From: a virus
Direction: 5' to 3' (one strand)
Length of the DNA: 45,168 nucleotides
Virus record (IMG/VR): IMGVR_UViG_3300047274_000324
Coordinates: 1-45,168 of that record
Shown: in pieces, positions 15,542-23,589 of the stretch
How the letters are laid out: each line of letters starts with the position of its first letter
How positions within the stretch are numbered: the stretch's first letter is position 1
Notes under the pieces: generated by a model
Databases searched by the model: none
What the model was told of the DNA's origin: nothing
Seen by the model: the letters and a program-made list of their open reading frames with translations, nothing else
Translations under genes and position numbers: made by a program

Positions 15542-16171
15542 TCAGTCGCTGGTGGCGGTCACGTTCTTAATCCGGGCAAAGTCGTCACGTTCCACGGTGA
15601 AGGTCCACGACTTTTTCGGAGGCACTGCGGACTTTAGATCGGACTGCATCTTCTTCAGGTCGCTAACCATGTCGATCAAAATCCCCATCTTGTCTTCATG
15701 AGGCATCTCGATTTGAGCGCGGATGTTGGATACCTCGGAAAGGATGGTGCGAATGGACCCATTATCTGGATCTACATTCTTCGGGGCAGCAGCCAAATCC
15801 TTTACGATCTTTTCCACCCGACCAAGCGAAGTGGAGATTGTATCCGATCGAGTCATGACCCGATCAAAATAGTCTGTCACCTTACCCGTCATCTTCTGAA
15901 CGTCAGACTCAACTTTCCCCGTCGTAGCCATCACGGCATCCGCCAACTTGGCCTGCAACTGCTCATCCCGCTGTTTCACCATCCCATCGAACTCTTCCTT
16001 ATACTTGGAAAGCAGGGTCTCTGAATCGGAACGCGTCATCTCCAGCAGCATTCGCAGCGAGTCAGCCACCTGCTGCAGCTGCTTGGACTGAGAGCGGGCG
16101 TTCATTTGGTCCATGAACTTATCGAAGACGTCATCCTCGATGGGCTCGGCTTTGGTCGGGTCGAATTTCAT
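15542..16171 (-). CDS. 209-aa coiled-coil protein
   Basis: Mostly heptad-like helix: QSKQLQQVADSLRMLLEMTR, KYKEEFDGMVKQRDEQLQAK, TGKVESDVQKMTGKVTDYFD and SLGRVEKIVKDLAA, with a C-terminal beta-like WTFTVERDDFARIKNVTA. The length and the position between a giant internal protein and the tail fibre suggest a virion or fibre-associated coiled-coil protein. No family recognised. It starts in an ATGA overlap with the polyvalent-protein stop. Confidence 0.7.
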   Translation of the reverse strand: MKFDPTKAEPIEDDVFDKFMDQMNARSQSKQLQQVADSLRMLLEMTRSDSETLLSKYKEEFDGMVKQRDEQLQAKLADAVMATTGKVESDVQKMTGKVTDYFDRVMTRSDTISTSLGRVEKIVKDLAAAPKNVDPDNGSIRTILSEVSNIRAQIEMPHEDKMGILIDMVSDLKKMQSDLKSAVPPKKSWTFTVERDDFARIKNVTATSD

Positions 16172-19100
16172 ACGAATGCGCCGTTACGGTACACCTTCAT
16201 TACTCCACTGGTAGGATCCCTGTAAAGTCTTCCCTCCTTGAAGGATGTCTTCTTCCCCGCAGGGGCGGCCCGCATCTTGATGATTTCCTCCGCCGTCTCC
16301 TTGTTGATCAGCCCCTTCCTCACCATGTCGAGGTAGAAGGCGTCGCGCTCCTGCGGCGTCTGCATCTTCTGCGCCTTGTTCTCGATGAACTGGGCGCGGA
16401 ACTGGGGCTGCAGGGAACGAACCGACCGATCCACGTCGGTCACGCCAACCGACCGATCCCGCAACGCATTGTACATGGCAACCGCGTTGTTCTCCGGATC
16501 TGAAGCGAGGATCTGGGCCAGCGACTGCATCCGCTGGGCGGGCGTGTACCCCGCCGAGTTCTTCAGGTACTCGTTGATCGCCCGCTCACGGAGCAGCGAT
16601 GCGGTGCTCTGCTCGGTCTTGTACTTGTTGATCTCGTCCCACGTCTCCTGCTCGTCGACGATGGGGGAGGAGAAGAACCGGGCCACCAGCGGGTTGGTGG
16701 TCGCGCTGCTGCGGCCCTCCAGCTGCGGGCGCATGAACTGGGTGAGCAGCGAGCCGGTGAAGTTCTCGGTCAGATTCTTCAGGTAGAGCGGGCTGCGCAG
16801 GAAATCCGGTGCCGCTTCCGGCATCGCCTGAGCCACGTCGATGAACGCCTTGGGCGTGGTCTCCAAGTACTGCTCCTCCGGACGCACGTTCTGCAGCCGC
16901 TGCTTCACGATATCGCGGTGCTGGTAGAAGCTGGTGTTGGTCGCCAGTTCCAGCGGCGCCTTGAACACGGGGTTCAGACCGGAGGCTACGGACTGCACGC
17001 GCTCTAGGAAGTTCCGGCCGGTGATCGGGATTGGAGACAGGTTCTCCAGCGCCACCTTGCCCGTCTCGATGATGCCCTTGGGATCCTTCTTCGCGGAGTA
17101 GTTGAGCGCGGACTCAAGGACGTTGGCCATCATCCCGACCACCTCGAACTTGGGGAAGCGGTAGTACTCGCGGATCTTCTGCCCCTCCTCGTTGATGTAG
17201 TACATCGGATCCCCCGTCTCCGTGTAGCGGGGGAACAGGAAGTAGGAGTTACGTTCCGAGAGGGACCGCTTGTTGTAGTCCTCCACGTTATCCGGCTGGT
17301 TGTTCAGATACCAGAGGTAAGTGGTGGCGCTGCCAATGCCGGCTGCCAGACGCACCGCCGCTTGGTTGCGCTCCTTGGTCCCCGTCTGGCCAATGAGCCG
17401 GCGAAGATCCGCCGCCGAACCTTGGATGCGGGCGTTGGCGAACATGAACAGCACGTTCAGCGACCGACCATGCGTGCCGTGCTTGGAGAAGTCCGGCGAC
17501 CCGGCGTAGTTGCGGACCTCATACGCGATCTGCTCCAGCGCGTCGTCGTATGCCTTGCCTGACAGCTTGCCCAGTCCCTCCGCCCGCACGCCACGGCGGA
17601 AGCCAGCGAGCTTAATGGTCTCCTCGATGGCGTTACCCATCTTCTCGGTTCCGGTGATGAAGGACCGGAGCGGAGCCTTGATAATCTTCGCCGCAAGTTT
17701 TTCATCCCCCTGCTGCATCGCCCGGGACAGCGCGTCCGGCGTCAGATTGGCCGCCATCGTGGAGCGGGCGGCGCCGCTCTTCAGGAAGTCGAGGTACAGC
17801 TGGCTCTTGTCGCCCAGCAGGTTGGATCGCCAAGAGTGGATGGCACCCACGAACAGATCCCCGACGAACTGGAAGAAGTCGACCGGGTTCTTCTCGATGC
17901 CATACTTGGACATGATGCCCAGACGGGCAGCGTCCTTGAACACGTTGACGATCTGGAACCCGAGGTTGAGCCCGGTCGCACCCGCCCGCAGCGGGCCGGC
18001 GAAGGCAGCCAGCGTGGTCATGAAGGCATCCGCCCGGATGGTATCCATCCCCTTCACCGCCGCGGCCACCTCCGGCAGAACGGCGAGCTTCTTCTGCACC
18101 CCGTTCTCCATGTAGTTCACCGTCTCCCAACCCTTCGGCATTTCGCCCGAGTACTTGGCCTCGATTGAACTGCCGAGATCCTTCATGAAGCGGTGCTGAG
18201 TATCGAGCCGCGACAAGTCAGCCATGCGGCGCATGATGACGTTCTTGTCGGCCAGAACCTGCGCCCGCATCTTGTTGATCTGGAACCCGCTCATGATGTC
18301 GATGAGCTTGAAGTCCTCGTCCTTGATGCCCTTGATCGCCTTGGTCAGGGGCTGCGCGGTATCCAGCGCCTTGCCCATTCCCTGCAGGGCTCCGTCCTGC
18401 TGCGTGAAGTACTCCATCACGTAGAACGGGGCGTAGAAATCGTTCATCGCCTTGATCTCGTCGTAGTTCTGCTGGGACATCCGACCGCTGCGCACCATCA
18501 GCTTCAGATCCTCGTCGGCACTGATCTGTACCACCCGGGCAAACTCTTCCAGCTTGACGAAAGCGTCATCGCCCAGCTGTTTCCGAATTGCATCAAGACC
18601 CATGCGGCTCTGAGGGATGTCGTAGCCGGCAACTTGGCGGGTCTCCGGACCCGTGCTCAGGCGGTCGATGACGCGGCGAAGGAACAGGTAATCGTTCAGT
18701 GTCTCCTTGGAGACATCCGGGATCAGATCCTTTTGCGCCTGCTGCAGCGGGTACAAGGCGGCTTCCGCTTTGCCGACCGACCCGGCCACCAGACTGGCGG
18801 CATCGCCCAGCAGCAGGTTGTCCCCGCGACCGATGAGGTTTTTCTCCACCTCCGACAGCGGACGGAAGACATTCTGGAACGACTGCACCAGCTTGGCCAC
18901 CGGAGTGGTAAGCATCTTCTGCTCCTTGGTCAGCTCAGTTGGTTCTGGGGTGAAGGTCTTGCGCACCTTGGCCAGCACTTCCTCGCCCGTAAGAGCTTCA
19001 GGCGCCAGCTTCTTGGCGGTCGCTTCGGGAACCCGCTCGTTGTTGATGGCCTTGAGCGAACGCTTGGCTGCCGCATACCCGACGCCGCCGGCAACCGCCG

Positions 19101-22100
19101 CCCACTGGAGCGCCCTGAGCAACCGCTCATCCGCAGGCAGATCCTTGCCGTCGATGAAGCCGTAGGTGAAGCCACCCGCGAATGTGCCCAGCGGAATCGC
19201 CAACTGCTTGGTGATGAAACCCGCGATGCGGGGGTCCATCTCGCTGAAGCCCGACTTGATGGCGGACTTCACTTGAGTGGGCTTGTTTACCACCAAGGCG
19301 TAGTTGCCTACCTGCACGGCGTCGTACCCGTTGCCACGTTCCCGATTCAGGACTTCCATCACCCGCTTCTTCGGCGAGTTGGAGAACCGGAACTGGCTGA
19401 GTTCCTCCGGAGTCAGCTTGTAGATCTTCTGCGCGGATACATACAGCGGGATGACGCTGGTCGCCTCATCGCCCGTTCCCGGGGAGGCATTCTGAGGATC
19501 GAACGCCACCCAGATACCGCCGGATCGCTGATCGAACTTGGTCAGGTTATTCTTCGTGGTGCCGTGGTAGACCCGCATCGGCGTGCCATCCTCGTTCACC
19601 ACCTCGCTCTTCTTGAACCACTGCTTAAACTCCGGAGTCTCCCAGATGCGCGTGGGGGTTTCCGGCGTTTGGGCTACCCGGGCCGGATTTTGCGGCAACC
19701 GGGTCATCTTATTGTCGCTGCCTTCGTCCAGCTTGAATCCCTTTCGTTCGTACCAAGAGATAAGCTGGCCCGCGTTCAAACCGCGCTGTTTGCCCTCACC
19801 AGTAGGCTCGACGACTAGCTTGATCGGGAGTCCATTCTTGTCAGCGAAGTCAACGATGCGGGAAAGAAGGTTAGACGCATACCCCTTTCCACGGTCTTCA
19901 GGTCGGGTGCCGATAAACGACAGATTCCACTCACGCCCAAATCCGGGCTTTAGTTCGAGCTGGGCTTTTTCACCAGCCCAAAGACCGGCCCCCATGTGCG
20001 TCAGCTTATTTTTCTCGGCAAATTCGGAAAGCAGGTCGGTAGCTTCTTGACGCTGTTTTGATCGGTCGCCCAGACGGATTACCTTGCGCTCCGGCGCTTC
20101 GGCCATCTTGCCCGGCGAGACCAGCCCCTTTGACCGGAGGGACTTCGGCGGACGTTCCGGCGCCTTGTCTACCAGCTTGTTGGGGATGATGTCCGCTTCC
20201 TGACCTGCAGCCCAGATCTCCTTCAGCTTGGGCCGGATGCTGTCGCCGTACTGGCGCACCATCTTGTCGCCCCACTCCGCGAAGTTCTTCACGCCTTCGC
20301 CCACCATCGCCGCGCCCTTGACAGACAGGGCGGCTAGGATCTGCGGGTCGGCGGTATTCAGGCTGCCACTACCAACGCCCCGCTCCTTGATCACGGAGTC
20401 GGCCCACTTCTGCATCCCGATGATGCGGCGAATCGCCGTGGGGGTGAACGCGCCACCCGCGCCGAACGCTAATGCCCGGGCCAGCCGTTCCTCTGGCGGC
20501 AGACCTTCGCCCGTGTTCCAGCCGACGACGAACCCGCCGCCGCCCGTCGCTACGTTAGCCAACAGTCCGACGTTGGCGCGGCCGTAACGCTCCGCCATCC
20601 GCTGCGCCTGCGGCGATAGCTCTGGTCCGGGCGCTTCCCCGGTGGGCATCACCACTTCCTCATCCGAACTGCGCCTCGGAGTTTCGCCCGCCTTGAACGC
20701 GGCCTCAACCTGCGCTTCCTCCTCGGCCATCCGGCCGAGCCGTTGAGTGATGGTGCCCTGCTCCTTCGCGGCCTCACCGGGCCGGGCCTTCAGTTCGCGC
20801 TGCCGGGCCTTGAGCGCCTCCTTCTCCAGCTCCTGCCCCCGCGCTTCCATCTTGGCCAGCCGCTGCGCCTCGGTCAGGGGGATGGCCTCCTCCGTGCCCA
20901 GACGATTCTGGGTCAGCTGGTCGCCAAGTTCCTTGGCCGAGAACGCCGCAGCACGCTCCGCCTTGGCGGCGGCTTCCTCGAACACTCGAGCGGCTTCCTC
21001 CGCCCGACGGGCCGGAGGCAATCCCTCGAACGCCCGGGCTGCTTCGGAAGCCTCAGCATACTCTCTGAGACCGGAGGCTTTGGCTTTCGTCGGGGCCGGC
21101 GGAGGAAGCCCTCCCTCAATCGCTTCGGTAAGGCTGACCTCACGCGGAGCTTCCAGCCCTTCAACCATCCGCTTGGCCGCCATCGCCTCAAAGCTCTTGG
21201 CCGCCTCTTCACTCCCAAGAACCTGAGCTGCTTCTTCCGCGCTCTTGGAGGGAGGCAATCCCTCGAACGCCGGCTGCATCGCCGGACGACCGACCGGCTC
21301 ACGCGGTCCCACCGTCATGTCGATGGCCGCCCCTCTATCCACCGGCTTCGGAGCCAGATGCTGCTCCACCACCTGCTCCAGATTGGTGATGGCCTCCTTG
21401 GTGGCCGGCGTCTCCGGCATCTCGCGCAGGGTTTTAATCGCCTGCGAGGGCTTCATCCCGCGGATCTTGGACCAGATGGCGGGGGCCGTGGTCTCCAGCG
21501 CGCCGAACGCGCCACCGAACAGCGCGCCCAGCGTGGCGACATCGAACACTTCTCCGAGGTCCGCGGGCTTGTCGCCCATCACCTGTTGGACCGCTTCCCC
21601 GGCGCCAATCATGGTGCCTGTCTGCCCAGCGCGGATCGCCGCAGCTTCCGCCGCACGTAGCGTCGTGGCCATGCCCGCCCGCGCTGCAGGCAAGACAGGA
21701 GGAACTATGGCAGTCAGTCCACCTTCAACGAGAGCCTGACTGGGCGCAAACTTTTCACGCTCGCCGCGAAGCTGCTCGCGCTTCTGCACCAGCAGATCCG
21801 TCAACGCCCCCGTCGCGAACATCTTGGTGGGGTCTCGCGTAATTGCGCCAACGGCCAACGGGGCGACGACCTTGAGCCCGACATCCACGGGCGTACCACC
21901 GGCCGCCGCCATCCGGGAGACGGACTCCGGAATACCCATCTCGTTACGCGCCTTGATGGCCAGCTCGTTGAGGTACTCTTCCGACTCCTGCGGAGTCATC
22001 ATCTGGCTGGGCTGCGCCCGCCCGCCCATCATCGCCCGGGTCAGCTGGGGCGTTTGCTTCTCCAGAGCTAGCAGCTGCTGCCGCTCCCGCATCTGAATCT

Positions 22101-22578
22101 CCGCCGCTGACGGCTGGTATCCGGCCGGCGGGGTGTACGCCTTCAATTCCGGAATGTCCGGACCCTTGGATGCCGCCTTGTCCTTGAGCGCCTGCGTGAC
22201 GAACGCCTCCACATCGGCGGGCGCTTCACCACCAGCGACCCGCGACCGGGCGATGTTCAGGATCTGATTCTCCGTGTAGATCTTCTTTGGCCCGGGTGGC
22301 TCCGGCGGCGGCTTGGGCTTCCAAGTGCCCTGCTTGTACGCGGTGAACAGTTCTGCCTGCTCCTCCTTGGTCGGAGCCTTATCGCCGTAAACCGTCAGGG
22401 TCTCACCACTCTCCTTGTCGGTGATGTCGAAAGGCTTGGGCGGACCCTTCGGCCGCCACGTCCCCTTCTCGTAGGCAGCAAACAGCTCCTGCTCTTCCTC
22501 CGGTGTAGGGGCTACATCCCCATACACCGTGAGAGCTTTGCCGGTCTTCCGATCTACGATCCTGAAGGCTTGGGACAT
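16168..22578 (-). CDS. 2136-aa polyvalent internal virion protein: GNAT-like, ART-like and LPD38-like regions
   Basis: A giant protein probably ejected with the DNA. In order: two tandem 40-aa repeats (about 5-90) sharing LTVYGD-x-APT-x-EE; an Ala/Glu-rich helical part; a GNAT-like acetyltransferase (about 862-950) with the acetyl-CoA loop RPEDRGKGYASNLL; an ADP-ribosyltransferase-like domain of the polyvalent-protein type (about 985-1105) with MRVYHGTTKNNLTKFD and a later YALVVN; and a long LPD38-like helical region (about 1200-1760) with GRGDNLLLGDAASL and NLGFQIVNVFKDAARLGIMS. Segments reading GFxxGxxxGxxLPxxERLxRAL flank the cargo (near 693 and 1149). LPD38 and ART domains are known from MuF/polyvalent proteins of mobile elements. 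Which activities are live cannot be judged here. Confidence 0.85.
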   Translation of the reverse strand: MSQAFRIVDRKTGKALTVYGDVAPTPEEEQELFAAYEKGTWRPKGPPKPFDITDKESGETLTVYGDKAPTKEEQAELFTAYKQGTWKPKPPPEPPGPKKIYTENQILNIARSRVAGGEAPADVEAFVTQALKDKAASKGPDIPELKAYTPPAGYQPSAAEIQMRERQQLLALEKQTPQLTRAMMGGRAQPSQMMTPQESEEYLNELAIKARNEMGIPESVSRMAAAGGTPVDVGLKVVAPLAVGAITRDPTKMFATGALTDLLVQKREQLRGEREKFAPSQALVEGGLTAIVPPVLPAARAGMATTLRAAEAAAIRAGQTGTMIGAGEAVQQVMGDKPADLGEVFDVATLGALFGGAFGALETTAPAIWSKIRGMKPSQAIKTLREMPETPATKEAITNLEQVVEQHLAPKPVDRGAAIDMTVGPREPVGRPAMQPAFEGLPPSKSAEEAAQVLGSEEAAKSFEAMAAKRMVEGLEAPREVSLTEAIEGGLPPPAPTKAKASGLREYAEASEAARAFEGLPPARRAEEAARVFEEAAAKAERAAAFSAKELGDQLTQNRLGTEEAIPLTEAQRLAKMEARGQELEKEALKARQRELKARPGEAAKEQGTITQRLGRMAEEEAQVEAAFKAGETPRRSSDEEVVMPTGEAPGPELSPQAQRMAERYGRANVGLLANVATGGGGFVVGWNTGEGLPPEERLARALAFGAGGAFTPTAIRRIIGMQKWADSVIKERGVGSGSLNTADPQILAALSVKGAAMVGEGVKNFAEWGDKMVRQYGDSIRPKLKEIWAAGQEADIIPNKLVDKAPERPPKSLRSKGLVSPGKMAEAPERKVIRLGDRSKQRQEATDLLSEFAEKNKLTHMGAGLWAGEKAQLELKPGFGREWNLSFIGTRPEDRGKGYASNLLSRIVDFADKNGLPIKLVVEPTGEGKQRGLNAGQLISWYERKGFKLDEGSDNKMTRLPQNPARVAQTPETPTRIWETPEFKQWFKKSEVVNEDGTPMRVYHGTTKNNLTKFDQRSGGIWVAFDPQNASPGTGDEATSVIPLYVSAQKIYKLTPEELSQFRFSNSPKKRVMEVLNRERGNGYDAVQVGNYALVVNKPTQVKSAIKSGFSEMDPRIAGFITKQLAIPLGTFAGGFTYGFIDGKDLPADERLLRALQWAAVAGGVGYAAAKRSLKAINNERVPEATAKKLAPEALTGEEVLAKVRKTFTPEPTELTKEQKMLTTPVAKLVQSFQNVFRPLSEVEKNLIGRGDNLLLGDAASLVAGSVGKAEAALYPLQQAQKDLIPDVSKETLNDYLFLRRVIDRLSTGPETRQVAGYDIPQSRMGLDAIRKQLGDDAFVKLEEFARVVQISADEDLKLMVRSGRMSQQNYDEIKAMNDFYAPFYVMEYFTQQDGALQGMGKALDTAQPLTKAIKGIKDEDFKLIDIMSGFQINKMRAQVLADKNVIMRRMADLSRLDTQHRFMKDLGSSIEAKYSGEMPKGWETVNYMENGVQKKLAVLPEVAAAVKGMDTIRADAFMTTLAAFAGPLRAGATGLNLGFQIVNVFKDAARLGIMSKYGIEKNPVDFFQFVGDLFVGAIHSWRSNLLGDKSQLYLDFLKSGAARSTMAANLTPDALSRAMQQGDEKLAAKIIKAPLRSFITGTEKMGNAIEETIKLAGFRRGVRAEGLGKLSGKAYDDALEQIAYEVRNYAGSPDFSKHGTHGRSLNVLFMFANARIQGSAADLRRLIGQTGTKERNQAAVRLAAGIGSATTYLWYLNNQPDNVEDYNKRSLSERNSYFLFPRYTETGDPMYYINEEGQKIREYYRFPKFEVVGMMANVLESALNYSAKKDPKGIIETGKVALENLSPIPITGRNFLERVQSVASGLNPVFKAPLELATNTSFYQHRDIVKQRLQNVRPEEQYLETTPKAFIDVAQAMPEAAPDFLRSPLYLKNLTENFTGSLLTQFMRPQLEGRSSATTNPLVARFFSSPIVDEQETWDEINKYKTEQSTASLLRERAINEYLKNSAGYTPAQRMQSLAQILASDPENNAVAMYNALRDRSVGVTDVDRSVRSLQPQFRAQFIENKAQKMQTPQERDAFYLDMVRKGLINKETAEEIIKMRAAPAGKKTSFKEGRLYRDPTSGVMKVYRNGAFV

Positions 22579-22587
22579 GGAGAATTA

Positions 22588-23577
22588 TTACCACCTATCA
22601 ACTGCGCGAGTACCCGGACGGCCGCCACCGCCACCACCGCCACCGCCGCCACTAATCAATGCCTGCACCAGATCAGCCACCACGTTGGGTTTACTAGTCT
22701 GCAAGAATTCGATCTGCTTCTTGATCGCGGCCCGATATTCGTCTTCGGTGATCTCGCCCATTTTCCGCTGCCTCAACAGGAGGGAGATGACCGGATCCCG
22801 ATTGCTCAGCTCCATCTCAAGCTCCCGCATCTGGAGCTTACGTTCCGCATCCCCAGCTTTCGTTTCTGATTCCAACAGTCTCTGACGTTCCTTTGCGCGG
22901 TTGGCCTCTTCCCCGCCCAAGGCGCTGAAGAACCCGACCGTCTGGTCGTTGATCGTGCCGCCCATGCGGGCAACCTCCCGCATGGCTTCCGCCGCGGTCA
23001 GCCCGCGCTTCCGCACCGTCGGCGTAGCCGCATCAGCCCCAAGCCCCATCTCTTCGAGGTAAGCCCTAGTTTCGGGACTGACCTCCTCCACTTCGTCGAC
23101 CGTCTGCCCGAACACCTTGGCCATCACCTCCGCTTGCCTCTTCGCTTCCGCTTCCTTCCGGAGGATAGCGTCGGTCATGCCCTTCTGGTACGCACGAGTG
23201 GAGAGGGCATTCGCTTGCTCCATCTCCAGCCGCTGCTGTTCCATCTTCATCTGCTGGTCCTTCATCTGCTGCTGACGGCCGAACTGCATCGAGGTCATCG
23301 ACCCAAGGAACTGCTGCACGTCGCCTAGACTGGCCTTTCCGCTCTGAATCTTGGTCGCGGCGGCGCTCATGGTCGGATCGTTGGCCAGCTGCTGCTGGAA
23401 GTACGGGTCGGCCAGCATGCCTTGGATAGCGCCCGTCGTTTTACGGCGCTCCTCCTCCATCTTCATGAAGTTCTGAATCCCTGAGCCGATTCCGGAGGCG
23501 ATGCCTTGCGACTGGGCACGCACCCCCTGCGCGAGAAGCTGACCACTGATGTCTTGGATCTGCGGATTGTAGGGCAT
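22588..23577 (-). CDS. 329-aa coiled-coil internal virion-type protein
   Basis: N-terminal segment IASGIGSGIQNFMKMEEERR, then long helices rich in Gln, Met, Glu and Lys (QQQMKDQQMKMEQQRLEMEQ), a RKRGLTAAEAMREVARMGG region, more helix (ERQRLLESETKAGDAERKL), and a C-terminal run of ten glycines before RPGTRAVDRW. Composition and position, between the 1568-aa and 2136-aa proteins, fit an internal core or ejection protein (the slot of a T7 gp15-like member), but sequence alone does not prove homology. Confidence 0.65.
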   Translation of the reverse strand: MPYNPQIQDISGQLLAQGVRAQSQGIASGIGSGIQNFMKMEEERRKTTGAIQGMLADPYFQQQLANDPTMSAAATKIQSGKASLGDVQQFLGSMTSMQFGRQQQMKDQQMKMEQQRLEMEQANALSTRAYQKGMTDAILRKEAEAKRQAEVMAKVFGQTVDEVEEVSPETRAYLEEMGLGADAATPTVRKRGLTAAEAMREVARMGGTINDQTVGFFSALGGEEANRAKERQRLLESETKAGDAERKLQMRELEMELSNRDPVISLLLRQRKMGEITEDEYRAAIKKQIEFLQTSKPNVVADLVQALISGGGGGGGGGGRPGTRAVDRW

Positions 23578-23589
23578 GGTAGTGGGCGG

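Noticed and set aside
18193-19818. Long + strand ORF of 541 codons
   Set aside because: It is fully antisense to the polyvalent protein, lacks any domain signature and its composition mirrors that gene. It is a GC-rich shadow frame.
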